Shown here: positions 8,529 to 18,203 of the stretch, piece after piece
Layout of the letters: every line of letters begins with the position of its first letter
Numbering within the stretch: the first letter of the stretch is position 1
NCBI RefSeq assembly: GCF_005280295.1
Contig: NZ_CP040020.1
Location: 2,976,001-3,040,000 of the forward strand
Origin: Brevibacterium sp. CS2
GTDB lineage: Bacteria; Actinomycetota; Actinomycetes; Actinomycetales; Brevibacteriaceae
Direction: 5' to 3'
DNA length: 64,000 bases
Made by a program: the position numbers and the translations under genes
The notes under the pieces: model-generated
Seen by the model: only the letters and a program-made list of their open reading frames with translations
What the model was told of the DNA's origin: nothing
The model's database searches: none

Positions 8529-11357
8529 CTACCTGCCGGTGAGATCCCAGGCGTCCTCGCCGCCGGCCTCGACGACCTCGAGCCCGGTGTCCGGATCGAT
8601 GTCCCCGACGGTCGGCACGACGTCGGTGGGCTCGGCGTCGGGGTCGGCGCCGTACGCCGCGCCCGCCGCTTCGGCGGCACCGGCTCCCGCACCTGCGGCA
8701 CCGGCCGCACCCGCACCGGTGGGCGCGGCCGCTCCCGCCGGCGGCTCCTCGCCGCGGATCACCGCGAGCGTGCCCGGCAGGTCCTCGGGGGTGACGAGGA
8801 CGTCGCGGGCCTTCGACCCCTCCGAGGGGCCGACGATGCCGCGGGACTCCATGAGGTCCATGAGGCGCCCGGCTTTGGCGAAGCCCACCCGGAGCTTGCG
8901 CTGGAGCATCGAGGTGGAGCCGAACTGGGTGGTGACGACGAGCTCGGTGGCCTGGAGCAGGAGGTCGAGGTCGTCGCCGATCTCCTCGTCGATCTGCTTC
9001 GCCGGCTTCTCCACCGCGACGTCCTCGCGGTAGACCGGCGTGAGCTGGCCCTTGACGTGGGAGACGACCTTCTCGATCTCGCTCTCGTTGATCCACGCAC
9101 CCTGCACGCGCATCGGCTTCGCCGCGCCCATCGGGAGGAACAGGGCGTCGCCCTGGCCGATGAGCTTCTCCGCGCCCGGCTGGTCGAGCACGACGCGGGA
9201 GTCCGCGAGCGAGGAGGTGGCGAAGGCGAGCCGCGAGGGCACGTTGGCCTTGATGAGGCCGGTGACGACGTCGACGCTCGGGCGCTGGGTGGCGAGGACG
9301 AGGTGGATGCCGGCGGCACGGGCGAGCTGCGTGATCCGCTGGATCGAGGCCTCGACGTCGCGCGGGGCGACCATCATGAGGTCGGCGAGCTCGTCGACGA
9401 CGACGAGGAGGTACGGGTACGGCTGGAGCACCCGCTGGGAGCCGGGCGGCACCTGCACACGGCCCTCGCGGACGGCCTTGTTGAACTCCTTGACGTGCTT
9501 GAACCCGAACTGCGCGAGGTCGTCGTAGCGTGCGTCCATCTCGCGGACGACCCATTCGAGCGCCTCTGCGGCCTTCTTGGGGTTGGTGATGATCGGGGTG
9601 ATGAGATGCGGGATGCCCTCGTAGATCGTGAGCTCGACGCGCTTGGGGTCGACGAGGATGAGGCGCACCTCGTCCGGGGTCGCGCGCATCATGATCGAGG
9701 TGATCATCGAGTTGATGAAGCTCGACTTGCCGGAGCCGGTCGCGCCGGCGACGAGCAGGTGGGGCATCTTCGACAGGTCGGCGACGACGAAGCCGCCCTC
9801 GACGTCCTTGCCGACGCCGACGACCATCGGGTGGTCGGTCTTCCGCGCGGCCTGCGAGCGCAGCACGTCGCCGAGCGCGACGGTCTCGCGGTCCGCGTTG
9901 GGGATCTCGATGCCGATCGCCTTCTTGCCCGGGATCGGGGACAGGATGCGCACGTCGGCGCTCGCAACCGCGTACGCGATGTTCTTGCTCAGCGCAGTGA
10001 CCTTCTCCACCTTGGTGCCGGCGCCGAGCTCGACCTCGTAGCGGGTGACCGTCGGGCCGCGGGAGAACCCGGTGACCTCGGCGTCGATGTTGAACTGCTC
10101 GAGCACGTCGCGCAGCGCCTCGACGACCCGGTCGTTGGCCTCGGAGCGCTCCTTCGCCGGAGGGCCGGCGAGCAGATGATCGGAGCTCGGGAGGGTGTAG
10201 GTGATGTCACCGGCCAGCGTGAGCTGCTCGACGCGCTGCGGGAGCTCGCCGGTGGCCTGCGGAGCCGGGGTGGACACGGCGGGGACGGTGGCCTCGGGGT
10301 CGGGCTCGCGGTCGATGACGCGAGTCGCCTCGTCCTCCATCCCGAGGTCGACTTTGAGCTTGGCCGTTTCCTTCTCCGCCCGGGTGGGGCGGCGCTGACC
10401 GGGGCGGACCCGCGGTTCGGCGTCGACGTCGTAGAGCTCCGGCTCCGGGGCCGGGGCGGCGGGAGCGTCGGGGTCGACCTCCGCGTCGTGGATGTAGGCC
10501 TTGTCGTAGGCCTTCTCCTCCTCCTTCTCATACTGCGGAGCGGAGTCGTCCTTCTTCTTCCGGGAGCGGCGCTTGGCGCCCATCACCGGCCTGAGCGTGC
10601 TCGTCGTGCGGTTGTCGCGCACGAGGTCGGTGTCCTCGGCTCCGGCGGCCTCGCGGGGCGCGGCCTCCCCGCCGACGAGCAGGGTGTAGAGGCCGTGGAG
10701 ACGCTGCGGGATCGTGTTGACCGGGGTGGCCGTGATGACGAGGAGCGAGAACAGTCCGAGGAGCACGAGGAGCGGGACGGCGACGTACACCGTGGTCGCG
10801 GCGACGAGCGGGGAGGACACGATGAAGCCGAGCGCCCCTCCCCCGTTGATCATCGCCTCGCGCGAGTTCGCGAAGCCGGGGCTGCCCGCCGCGATGTGGG
10901 CGAGCCCGGCGGCGGCGAGCACGAAGGCGATGAGACCGATGAGGATCCGGTTGTTGCCGCGGGTGTCCTCGCCGCGCAGGAACAGGCGCACGGCGTAGCC
11001 GAGGAGCAGCACGGGCAGGGAGAGCGCGACGCGCCCCAGGGAGCCCTCGATGACGGCGCGCACGCCGTTGCCGAATGCGCCGGGGATGTTCCACCACTCG
11101 AAGGCGGCGACGACGATCGCGAGCCCGACGAGGAAGAAGGCGGTGCCGTCGCGTCGGGTCGGGCTCTGCTCATCGGGGGTCTCGGTGAGCACCTTGCGGG
11201 TCCTGTTGCCTGCCATGCGGGCCACTCCCATCCATGCACCTGTCACCACGTTCGGGTCGGTCTCGTGTGCCCCCGCACGTCCGGTGGGTGCGGTCGACGC
11301 GCTGCGTCGACGCCTGGTGCCGGTACCAGCAGCGGGGGAAGTCGTACTGGTCGCCAT
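8529..11357 (-). CDS. ftsK: DNA translocase FtsK/SpoIIIE
   Basis: Septal double-stranded DNA pump that clears and aligns chromosomes at division. 942 residues. Four or five membrane segments lie between about 70 and 212. A charged Pro/Glu-rich linker runs to about 375. The motor domain carries Walker A GATGSGKS at 538-545 and Walker [13 protein letters not shown] near 660. A winged-helix gamma domain ([22 protein letters not shown]) that reads polar DNA motifs follows near 815-870. A Gly/Ala/Pro-rich tail follows. ATG 11357 has GGGGA just upstream; two earlier in-frame starts lack a ribosome site. Confidence 0.95.
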   Translation of the reverse strand: MATSTTSPAAGTGTRRRRSASTAPTGRAGAHETDPNVVTGAWMGVARMAGNRTRKVLTETPDEQSPTRRDGTAFFLVGLAIVVAAFEWWNIPGAFGNGVRAVIEGSLGRVALSLPVLLLGYAVRLFLRGEDTRGNNRILIGLIAFVLAAAGLAHIAAGSPGFANSREAMINGGGALGFIVSSPLVAATTVYVAVPLLVLLGLFSLLVITATPVNTIPQRLHGLYTLLVGGEAAPREAAGAEDTDLVRDNRTTSTLRPVMGAKRRSRKKKDDSAPQYEKEEEKAYDKAYIHDAEVDPDAPAAPAPEPELYDVDAEPRVRPGQRRPTRAEKETAKLKVDLGMEDEATRVIDREPDPEATVPAVSTPAPQATGELPQRVEQLTLAGDITYTLPSSDHLLAGPPAKERSEANDRVVEALRDVLEQFNIDAEVTGFSRGPTVTRYEVELGAGTKVEKVTALSKNIAYAVASADVRILSPIPGKKAIGIEIPNADRETVALGDVLRSQAARKTDHPMVVGVGKDVEGGFVVADLSKMPHLLVAGATGSGKSSFINSMITSIMMRATPDEVRLILVDPKRVELTIYEGIPHLITPIITNPKKAAEALEWVVREMDARYDDLAQFGFKHVKEFNKAVREGRVQVPPGSQRVLQPYPYLLVVVDELADLMMVAPRDVEASIQRITQLARAAGIHLVLATQRPSVDVVTGLIKANVPSRLAFATSSLADSRVVLDQPGAEKLIGQGDALFLPMGAAKPMRVQGAWINESEIEKVVSHVKGQLTPVYREDVAVEKPAKQIDEEIGDDLDLLLQATELVVTTQFGSTSMLQRKLRVGFAKAGRLMDLMESRGIVGPSEGSKARDVLVTPEDLPGTLAVIRGEEPPAGAAAPTGAGAAGAAGAGAGAAEAAGAAYGADPDAEPTDVVPTVGDIDPDTGLEVVEAGGEDAWDLTGR

Positions 11358-11427
11358 GATCCCCATGGTACGGGGAAGCGGGTCCGGGAACCGGGATTCG
11401 CGCACCCTGTGTCCTCACCGCGAACGC

Positions 11428-11463
11428 CGCGGGGGCACCCACCGATCGGTGGATGCCCCCGCG
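11428..11463 (-). terminator. Hairpin after malate synthase gene
   Basis: 18-base arms with one mismatch (CGCGGGGGCA...CCACCGA against its complement) and almost no loop. It lies between the aceB stop and the ftsK start on the same strand. No U-run follows, as is common in high-GC actinobacteria. Probably ends the glcD-glcG-aceB transcript. Confidence 0.7.
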
Positions 11464-11509
11464 TCGCCTGCCCGGGCGGCAGGACCGGCCTCGGCCGGTG
11501 CGACTCGGA

Positions 11510-13111
11510 TCAGTCGAGCAGCTCGTAGGCCGGGATGGTGAGGAAGTCGTGGTACTCCTCGGCCGTCGCCATGCGGGCGAAGAGGTCCTTCGAGGTGCCC
11601 CACTGCGCGGCACCGCCGGGCAGCGAGTCGACCTCCTCGTCGATCAGCCGGTCGACGAGCTCCTTGGTCACGGCCTCCCCGGTGTCGGTGAGGGTGACGC
11701 CGAAGTGGAGCCACTGCCACACCTGCGAGCGGGAGATCTCCGCGGTCGCGGCGTCCTCCATGAGCCCGTTGATCGCGGCCGCGCCGTTGCCGCTGAGCCA
11801 CGCCCCGACGTACTGGATGCCCACGGAGATGTTCGCGCGCAGACCGGCCTCGGTGATCTCACCGGGGGTGTCCTTGACCGACAGGAGGTCGGCGGCGGTG
11901 ACGGCGACGTCCTCGCGGGTCTTGTCGATCTGGTTGGGGCTGTCGCCGAGCACCTTGGTGAACTCGGCGCGGCAGGCCTCGACCATTCCGGGATGGGCGA
12001 CCCACGAGCCGTCGAAGCCGTCGTTCGCCTCGCGCGACTTGTCCTTCTCCACCTGGTCGAAGGCCTTGGTGTTGGCGGCCTCGTCCTTGGAGGGGATGAA
12101 CGCGCTCATGCCGCCGATCGCGTGGGCACCGCGCTTGTGGCAGGTGCGCACGAGGAGCTCGGTGTAGGCGCGCATGAACGGCACGGTCATGGTGACCTGG
12201 GCGCGGTCGGGGAGGATCCAGTCCTCGCCCTTGGCACGGTGGGTCTTGATGACGGAGAAGATGTAGTCCCAGCGGCCGGCGTTGAGGCCGGCGGAGTGCT
12301 CGCGGAGCTCGTAGAGGATCTCCTCCATCTCGAACGCCGCCGGGTAGGTCTCGATGAGGCAGGTGGCGCGGATGGTGCCGCGCGGGATCCCGAGCGCCTC
12401 CTGCGCGTGGATGAACACGTCGTTCCACAGGCGCGCTTCGAGGTGCGACTCCATCTTGGGCAGGTAGAAGTAGGGGCCGCGGCCCTTCTCGATCTGCACC
12501 TTGCCGGCGGTCGCGAGGTAGAGGGCGAAGTCGACGAGCGATCCCGAGGCGATCTCGCCGTCGATCCGCATGTGCTTCTCCTCGAGGTGCCAGCCGCGGG
12601 GGCGGACCACGATGGTCGGCAGCTCCTCGTCCGGGCGCAGCGTGTACTCCTTGCCCTGCTCGGACACGAAGTCGATCTCCCGGTTGAGGGAGTCGAGCAG
12701 GTTGACCTGGCCGCCGAGCACGGAGTCCCAGGCCGGGGTGTTCGCGTCCTCCTGGTCGGCGAGCCACACCTTGGCCCCGGAGTTGAGCGCGTTGATCGTC
12801 ATCTTGCGGTAGGTCGGGCCGGTGACCTCGACGCGGCGGTCCTCGAGGCCGGGGGCGGGCGGTGCCACCTTCCACGAGTCGTCTTCGCGGATCGCCTTCG
12901 TCTCCTCGAGGAAGTCGAGCTCCTCGCCGGCGTCGAGGCGGGCCTGGCGGTCCTTGCGGGCGGCGAGGCGCTCCTGGCGGGTGCCGGCGAAGGCGCGGTG
13001 CAGCGAGACGATGAGCTGCAGGGCGTCGGGGGTGAGGACGGACAGGTGCTCCGGCTTGATCTCGCCGGTGATCTCGAGGCCGTCGGGCAGGTCGATCGGG
13101 GTCGTGGTCAT
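11510..13111 (-). CDS. aceB: Malate synthase A
   Basis: Condenses glyoxylate with acetyl-CoA to malate. 533 residues, the length of isoform A rather than the roughly 720 of isoform G. Family segments visible include the ADQEDANTP motif near residues 117-125, VRPRGWHLEEKH near 170, and the acetyl-CoA/glyoxylate site region ATCLIETYPAAFEMEEILYE near 250. A GAGGAG precedes ATG 13111. It is the last gene of the leftward glcD-glcG-aceB set, 96 bases after glcG. No isocitrate lyase is in the window, so the glyoxylate here is probably supplied by glycolate oxidation. Confidence 0.95.
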   Translation of the reverse strand: MTTTPIDLPDGLEITGEIKPEHLSVLTPDALQLIVSLHRAFAGTRQERLAARKDRQARLDAGEELDFLEETKAIREDDSWKVAPPAPGLEDRRVEVTGPTYRKMTINALNSGAKVWLADQEDANTPAWDSVLGGQVNLLDSLNREIDFVSEQGKEYTLRPDEELPTIVVRPRGWHLEEKHMRIDGEIASGSLVDFALYLATAGKVQIEKGRGPYFYLPKMESHLEARLWNDVFIHAQEALGIPRGTIRATCLIETYPAAFEMEEILYELREHSAGLNAGRWDYIFSVIKTHRAKGEDWILPDRAQVTMTVPFMRAYTELLVRTCHKRGAHAIGGMSAFIPSKDEAANTKAFDQVEKDKSREANDGFDGSWVAHPGMVEACRAEFTKVLGDSPNQIDKTREDVAVTAADLLSVKDTPGEITEAGLRANISVGIQYVGAWLSGNGAAAINGLMEDAATAEISRSQVWQWLHFGVTLTDTGEAVTKELVDRLIDEEVDSLPGGAAQWGTSKDLFARMATAEEYHDFLTIPAYELLD

Positions 13112-13207
13112 GAGGGACTCCTCAGTGTCGGGTGCGGGTGCGGTCTGGTGCGGGTGGCGCGATGGACTGTGGCGGACGGATGGCCCGGTGCGGTGCGGTG
13201 GGCCGGG

Positions 13208-13654
13208 TCAGGCCGTCGCCGGAGGTTCGGCCCCGAGCCGTTCGAGCACGGCCGCGGCGATCACCGCATCCTCGTCGGGCTTGCCGCCGGCGACGCCGAG
13301 GCCGCCGACGAGGGTGCCGTCGAACACGAGCGGCACCCCGCCGGCGATGCTCGTGAGCAGGCCGCCGGTGCCGTGCTCGAGCTTCTGCGCGAGCTCGGGG
13401 TTCATGAGCGCGCTGGGCCGGCGGGTGGAGGCGGCGGTGTTCGCCTTGCGCCGGCTCGTCTCGACGCTGTGCGGCGTCATGCCGTCGGCGCGGCCGTAGG
13501 CGACGAGCCCGAGGGCGGGGTCGACGATCGTCGCGCAGGCGCGCACACCGACCCTCTCCCCCTCCTCGATCGTCAGCGCGACGGCACGGGCGGCGGTGTC
13601 GTGGGTGATGACGGGAACGGTGGTGTAGACCGGGGCGGTCGTATCGGGGGTCAT
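13208..13654 (-). CDS. GlcG/HbpS family (DUF336) protein
   Basis: 148-residue protein of the GlcG/HbpS fold, often encoded with glycolate oxidase genes; some members bind heme or cobalamin and their catalytic role is unsettled. Visible family features: the early DTAARAVALTIEEGERVGV helix, the central SRRKANTAASTRRPS segment, and the C-terminal GGVPLVFDGTLVGGLGVAGG strand-turn. Its ATG directly abuts the glcD stop codon and has an AAGGA at suitable spacing, so the two are coupled. The link to glycolate use is from gene neighbourhood. Confidence 0.87.
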   Translation of the reverse strand: MTPDTTAPVYTTVPVITHDTAARAVALTIEEGERVGVRACATIVDPALGLVAYGRADGMTPHSVETSRRKANTAASTRRPSALMNPELAQKLEHGTGGLLTSIAGGVPLVFDGTLVGGLGVAGGKPDEDAVIAAAVLERLGAEPPATA

Positions 13655-15061
13655 TCAGCGTCCTTCCTGGGCTTCGAAGACGGTGCCCGGATTGAGGATG
13701 CCCTGCGGGTCGAGGGCGTTCTTGATGCGGTGGTTGAGCTCGAGGACGTCCGGACCCAGGTAGTCGCCGAGCCACGGCCGCTTGAGGCGACCCACCCCGT
13801 GCTCGCCGGTGATCGTGCCGCCGAGCGAGACCGCGAGGTCGATGATCTCGCCATAGGCCACGTGCGCGCGCTCGCGCTGCGCGTCGTCGGTGGGGTCGAA
13901 CACGACGAGCGGGTGGGTGTTGCCGTCCCCGGCGTGGGCCATGACGGCGACGAGCACCTCGCGCCTGCGGCTGATCTCCTCGATGCCGGAGACGAGGCGC
14001 CCGAGCTCGGGCAGCGGCACGCCGCAGTCCTCGAGGAGGATCGTGCCCTTCTTCTCCACCGCGGGGATCGCGATGCGCCGGGCGGCGATGAATGCCTGGC
14101 CCTCGTCGGGGTCGTCCGTGTGATAGCACTCGGTGGCGTTGTTCGCCTCGCACACCTCGGCGATGGTCTCGATCTCGTGCTGGGCGTAGCCGGCCGGCTC
14201 GTCGGACTGCACGATGAGCATCGCGGCGGCCTCCCGGTCGAGGCCCATCCGGGTCTCGTCCTCGACCGCGTTGATCGTCGGGCGGTCCATGAACTCGAGC
14301 ATCGAGGGGCGCATCTGCTGGGTGATGCCGAGCACCGCACGAGTGGCGTCGTCGAGGGTCCGGAAGGTCGCGACGAGGGTGCTCGGATTGCGCTTGATGT
14401 GGATGAGGCGCAGGGTCACCTCGGTGATGATACCGAGCGTGCCCTCGCTGCCGACGAACAGCTTCGTCAGGGACAGCCCGGCGACGTCCTTGAGGCGCGG
14501 CCCGCCGAGCGTGACGAGGCGGCCGTCGGAGAGCACGACCTTCATCCCGAGCACGTAGTCGGTGGTCACGCCGTACTTCACGCAGCACAGGCCGCCGGCG
14601 TTCGTCGCGATGTTCCCGCCGATCGAGCAGAACTCGAAGGAGGCCGGGTCCGGCGGGTACCACAGACCCTGCTCCGCGGCCGCGTCCTTGACCTCGGCGT
14701 TGATGGCGCCGGGCTGGGCGACGGCGGTGAGGGTGAGCGGGTCGATCCGGATCTCCCGCATCCGCTCGACGGAGAGCACGATCGCACCGTTCTGCGCGGT
14801 GGATCCGCCGGACAGCCCCGAACCGGCTCCGCGCGGCACCACCGGGGTGTTCGTCGCGGCCGCGAAGCGCACGGCGGCCTGGACGTCCTCGGTGCAGGTG
14901 GCGCGGACGACCGCGAGCGGCATGCCCGCGTCGGGGTCGTTGGCGCGGTCCCAGCGATAGGCCTCCATCTTCACGGGGTCAGTGATGACCGCCCCGTCGG
15001 GCAGCTGGGCGGCGAGCTCCTCGAGCGTCTGTGCAGTGGTCGTGGCGTCCACGGTGGTCAT
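13655..15061 (-). CDS. glcD: FAD-linked (S)-2-hydroxyacid oxidase, GlcD family
   Basis: Vanillyl-alcohol-oxidase-type flavoprotein, 468 residues, most like the GlcD subunit of glycolate oxidase and D-lactate dehydrogenases. The FAD-binding loop VPRGAGSGLSGG is near residues 81-92, FCSIGGNIATNAGG near 140-153, and the C-terminal HAGDGNTHP and GEHGVGRLK motifs near 360 and 410. No GlcE or GlcF (iron-sulfur) gene is adjacent, so it may work as a single-subunit oxidase or with subunits encoded elsewhere. Start ATG 15061 has a GGAAG upstream. Clustered with malate synthase, the likely product glyoxylate would go to malate. A D-lactate substrate is the alternative, given the permease next door. Confidence 0.85.
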   Translation of the reverse strand: MTTVDATTTAQTLEELAAQLPDGAVITDPVKMEAYRWDRANDPDAGMPLAVVRATCTEDVQAAVRFAAATNTPVVPRGAGSGLSGGSTAQNGAIVLSVERMREIRIDPLTLTAVAQPGAINAEVKDAAAEQGLWYPPDPASFEFCSIGGNIATNAGGLCCVKYGVTTDYVLGMKVVLSDGRLVTLGGPRLKDVAGLSLTKLFVGSEGTLGIITEVTLRLIHIKRNPSTLVATFRTLDDATRAVLGITQQMRPSMLEFMDRPTINAVEDETRMGLDREAAAMLIVQSDEPAGYAQHEIETIAEVCEANNATECYHTDDPDEGQAFIAARRIAIPAVEKKGTILLEDCGVPLPELGRLVSGIEEISRRREVLVAVMAHAGDGNTHPLVVFDPTDDAQRERAHVAYGEIIDLAVSLGGTITGEHGVGRLKRPWLGDYLGPDVLELNHRIKNALDPQGILNPGTVFEAQEGR

Positions 15062-15149
15062 GGCTTCCGTCCTTCCCGGGCCGCGGGCCGCGCGGCCGAG
15101 TATGAGGTGCGACACCTTCGTCACTCGCAATCTACTCCCTTGAGAATGA

Positions 15150-15159
15150 AATCGCGATT
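15150..15159. promoter_or_regulatory. Palindrome, candidate IclR-type operator
   Basis: AATCGCGATT is a perfect 10-bp palindrome inside the longer imperfect dyad GAAATCGCGATTCC. The outer GAAAT/ATTCC halves resemble operators described for IclR-family proteins, and it lies about 90 bases upstream of the glcD start. Binding is inferred only. Confidence 0.35.
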
Positions 15160-15289
15160 CCACAATGCGAAATCAGACTACAAAGCCCGGTCTCATTTCG
15201 AGAACGTTCTTCCGCCCTGCGGAAGTCCGGCCTCCCGAATCGCCGGGGATCGCTCACATCCGGTTCCCCGGGAAGCACTCATCGAACGC

Positions 15290-15318
15290 TTGCACAGTGC
15301 TGCGGCATGCTCTACTGT
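15290..15318 (+). promoter_or_regulatory. Promoter of lactate permease-iclR transcript
   Basis: TTGCAC, 17-base spacer, TACTGT. The start would fall near 15325, giving a leader of about 90 bases. A GTGA-N6-TCAC dyad at 15323-15336 would overlap the start point and is a candidate repressor site. Confidence 0.55.
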
Positions 15319-15414
15319 CACCGTGATTGGAGTCACACCCCGCTCGGGCACCGCCGCCTCGCGGGGACGTGCCGACCCGACACTTCATGCGGCTCCCCCG
15401 CAGACAGGAATGAC

Positions 15415-17361
15415 ATGGACAACCTCTTCGTCGCGGCGCTGCTCGCGCTCCTCCCGATCATCGTGGCCGGCGTGCTGCTGCTCGGCTTCCGGATGCCCGC
15501 AGCGATCGCCATGCCCATCAGCCTCGTCGTCGCGGCCGCGGTCGCGTTCTTCGCCTGGCAGATCGACCTCGTGACCATCGGCGCCTCGATCGTGCAGGGC
15601 ATCCTCGTCGCCATCGGCCTGCTGTGGATCGTGTTCGGTGCGCTCGTCATGCTCGCCACCGTGACGAAGTCCGGGGCGATCGACACGATCCGCGCCGGGT
15701 TCATCTCCGTGTCCGCCGACCGTCGCGTCCAGGTCATCATCGTCGCCTGGCTGTTCGGCAGCTTCATCGAGGGCGCGGCCGGATTCGGCGCACCCGCCGC
15801 GGTCGTCGCTCCGCTCATGCTCGCCCTCGGCTTCCCCGCGATCGCCGCGGTGCTGTTCGGCCTCATCATCCAGTCGACCCCGGTGAGCTTCGGCGCGGTC
15901 GGCACCCCCATGCTCACCGGCATCGGCAACGGCCTGGCCGATGAGACCGGCGCGATGTCGGCCGATGTCGCCGAGCGCGCCGGCGTGCTCGGCCTCGATC
16001 AGCTCGGCTTCGTCGCGCACACCGCCGGCCAGGTCGCGCTCATCCACGCGATCTGCGGCATCCTGATCCCGCTCACCCTGTGCTGCTTCATGACAGGCTT
16101 CTTCGGCAGCCGCCGCCGGTTCGCCGACGGGCTCGCCGTCGCACCCTTCGCGATCTTCGCCGCCTTCGCGATGATCGTCCCCTACCTCCTCGTCGCCACC
16201 TTCCTCGGCCCGGAGTTCCCCTCGATGATCGGCGGCCTCGTCGGCCTCCTCATCGTCGTGCCCGCCGCCCGCGCCGGTTTCCTCACCCCCAAGGACACCT
16301 GGGAGTTCGCGCCGCGCTACCGCTGGCCCGAGCGCTGGATGGGAACGGTCAGCCCGGCCGCGGAGGCCTCGCACCTCAAGAAGCGGATGCCGCTCGTGCA
16401 GGCCTGGGCGCCGTACCTCATCGTCGTCGTCCTCCTCCTCATCACCCGCAACATCCCGGCGGTCAAGGCATTCCTCACCGGCCCCGCCGTCATCAAGGTC
16501 GAGGGCATCTTCGGCACCCCGATCAACCAGAACATGGACCTGATCTACTCGCCGGGTGCGCTCTTCGTCCTCGCCTCGCTCATCACCATCGCGCTCCACC
16601 GCATGAGCGGCCGCCAGGTCGCCGCCGCGTGGAAGCTCGCCGGCGGGCAGATCGCGGGTGCGGCCGTCGCACTCCTGTGCTCGGTCCCGATGGTCCGGGT
16701 GTTCATCAACTCGGGCCCGGACTACAACGCTGCGGGCATGGATTCGATGCCGGTGACGCTCGCGTCGGCGGCGGCAGAGACGCTCGGTCACAACTGGCCG
16801 CTCGCCGCACCCTTCGTCGGGGCGCTCGGCGCGTTCGTCGCGGGGTCGAACACCGTGTCCAACCTCATGTTCTCGCAGTTCCAGTTCACCACCGGCGTGA
16901 ATATCGGTGCGTCCTCGCCGGAGACCGTCGTCGCTGCGCAGGCGGTGGGCGGTGCGGCCGGCAACATGGTCGCGGTCCACAACGTCGTCGCCGCCGCCGC
17001 GACCGTCGGCCTGCTCGGTCGCGAGGGCGACATCATCCGCAAGACGATCATCCCGATGGCCGTCTACTGCCTCACGGCGGGATCGATCGCCTACATGATG
17101 GTATTCGGGCCCGGCCTCAACATCGGCACGATCATGTTCGCGCTCATCCTCATCGGCCTCGCGGTGACGTTCGTCCTGCTCTCCCGCTCCAGCGGCCGGG
17201 ACAACGACGAGCTGCTCCCGGTCGACGAGGAGCAGGAGCGCGCGGCCGCCGAGGTCCCGGCCGGCTCCCTCGCCGCGGATCCGCACGCCGATCGTACGGG
17301 CGACCGCGCCACCGATGGGGCCGACCGCCCCGGCGGCACCGGGCCCGCCGGCCGCCGCTGA
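15415..17361 (+). CDS. lctP: L-lactate/glycolate permease, LctP family
   Basis: Membrane transporter of the LctP/LldP/GlcA family that imports L-lactate, D-lactate or glycolate with protons. 648 residues, longer than the usual roughly 550 because of a 60-residue charged, Pro/Gly-rich cytoplasmic tail. At least twelve hydrophobic segments are visible. The family block GSFIEGAAGFGAPAAVVAP is near residues 117-135, and GSNTVSNLMFSQFQF near 480. ATG 15415 is preceded by AGGAA. The divergent glcD arm suggests uptake and oxidation of the same hydroxyacid. The following iclR gene begins 3 bases after the stop. Confidence 0.92.
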   Translation: MDNLFVAALLALLPIIVAGVLLLGFRMPAAIAMPISLVVAAAVAFFAWQIDLVTIGASIVQGILVAIGLLWIVFGALVMLATVTKSGAIDTIRAGFISVSADRRVQVIIVAWLFGSFIEGAAGFGAPAAVVAPLMLALGFPAIAAVLFGLIIQSTPVSFGAVGTPMLTGIGNGLADETGAMSADVAERAGVLGLDQLGFVAHTAGQVALIHAICGILIPLTLCCFMTGFFGSRRRFADGLAVAPFAIFAAFAMIVPYLLVATFLGPEFPSMIGGLVGLLIVVPAARAGFLTPKDTWEFAPRYRWPERWMGTVSPAAEASHLKKRMPLVQAWAPYLIVVVLLLITRNIPAVKAFLTGPAVIKVEGIFGTPINQNMDLIYSPGALFVLASLITIALHRMSGRQVAAAWKLAGGQIAGAAVALLCSVPMVRVFINSGPDYNAAGMDSMPVTLASAAAETLGHNWPLAAPFVGALGAFVAGSNTVSNLMFSQFQFTTGVNIGASSPETVVAAQAVGGAAGNMVAVHNVVAAAATVGLLGREGDIIRKTIIPMAVYCLTAGSIAYMMVFGPGLNIGTIMFALILIGLAVTFVLLSRSSGRDNDELLPVDEEQERAAAEVPAGSLAADPHADRTGDRATDGADRPGGTGPAGRR

Positions 17362-17364
17362 ACC

Positions 17365-18114
17365 GTGTCCTCGCCCCAGCGCGTCCAATCGGTCGACCGC
17401 ACCCTCGACGTCCTCGAAGCCCTCGCGGACGCCGGGGGTGCGGCGCGGAGCAAGGATCTCGCCACGGCGATCCGGCTCCCGGTGCCCACGGTGCACCGGA
17501 TCCTCGGCACGCTCGCCGCGCGCGGGATCGTGCTCCAGCTCGCCGACCGGAGCTATTCGCTCGGGCCCCGGCTGGTGCGCCTCGGCGCCGTCGCCGCGCA
17601 CCAGACGGGCGCGGAGGCCCAGCCGCTCCTCGCGGAGCTCGCGGAGTCGCTCGGGGAGACCGTCAACCTCGCATTCTTCACCCGCGACTCCATGACCTAC
17701 GTGGCCCAGGCCGCCTCGCCGCGCTCGATGCGGATGTTCACCGAGGTCGGCCGCCGCGTGCCGCTGCACAACACCGGGGTCGGCAAAGCGGTGCTCGCCG
17801 CGCTGCCGGTCGAGGAGGCCCGCGGACTGCTCGCCCTCCCGCCGGTGGACGGCGGCCCGGCCCCCGATGTCGAGGCGCTGCTCGGCGAGATCGCACGCGC
17901 CCGCGAGGTGGGCTACGCCGTCGACGACGAAGAGCAGGAGGTCGGGGTGCGCTGCCTCGCGGTCGCCGTCCCCGGCGGACCGGCACCGGCCGGGCTGTCG
18001 GTGTCCGGGCCGTCCTCCCGGCTCACCCCCCAGACCTTCGCCGAGGTCGCCCGCGCCCTCAGCGCGACCGCCGCCGGGCTCGCCGAGCGCTGGCACGCCT
18101 ACGACCGGGGCTGA
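17365..18114 (+). CDS. IclR-family transcriptional regulator
   Basis: 249 residues. The N-terminal winged helix-turn-helix (residues 5-65; SVDRTLDVLEALADAGG, LPVPTVHRILGTLAARG) is followed by an IclR effector-binding GAF-like domain (FTRDSMTYVAQ, PLHNTGVGKAVLAALP, GVRCLAVAVPGG). The start is GTG, 3 bases after the permease stop, so expression is tied to the permease. It probably responds to the transported hydroxyacid or a metabolite and controls the divergent operons; this is inference from position. A very strong hairpin follows. Confidence 0.9.
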   Translation: MSSPQRVQSVDRTLDVLEALADAGGAARSKDLATAIRLPVPTVHRILGTLAARGIVLQLADRSYSLGPRLVRLGAVAAHQTGAEAQPLLAELAESLGETVNLAFFTRDSMTYVAQAASPRSMRMFTEVGRRVPLHNTGVGKAVLAALPVEEARGLLALPPVDGGPAPDVEALLGEIARAREVGYAVDDEEQEVGVRCLAVAVPGGPAPAGLSVSGPSSRLTPQTFAEVARALSATAAGLAERWHAYDRG

Positions 18115-18126
18115 ACCCGCACGGAT

Positions 18127-18167
18127 GTGAAGAGCTACCCACCCCGCGGGGTGGGTAGGCTCTTCAC
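18127..18167. terminator. Bidirectional terminator between iclR and rnj
   Basis: Long hairpin with about 20-bp arms (GTGAAGAGC then TACCCACCCCG and their complement), interrupted by one bulged base, with a minimal loop at the CCGCGG tip. It lies between convergent genes and probably stops transcription from both sides. Confidence 0.85.
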
Positions 18168-18203
18168 ACACTCGGGCGGCGAGCTCCGTGGCGGGCAGTC
18201 GGC

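Larger units (their letters stand above)
15062..15414. other. Divergent regulatory interval between glcD and lactate permease
   Basis: 353 bases without a gene. This is one of the most A/T-rich stretches of this half of the window, especially 15130-15210. It holds a perfect 10-bp palindrome near the glcD side, and a good sigma-70-type promoter with a dyad over its start point on the permease side. A regulator gene of the IclR family lies at the end of the permease transcript, which suggests local control of both arms. Confidence 0.6.

Noticed and set aside
7893-11528. 1211-codon plus-strand open frame antisense to pgsA and ftsK
   Set aside because: Mirror of the ftsK coding frame, low-complexity translation, no ribosome site.
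11453-15574. Very long open frame on the plus strand (1373 codons) antisense to aceB, glcG and glcD
   Set aside because: Composition artefact of G/C-rich codons; the Asp/Val/Leu/Gly-rich translation has no family motif, and the minus strand carries three well-conserved genes.
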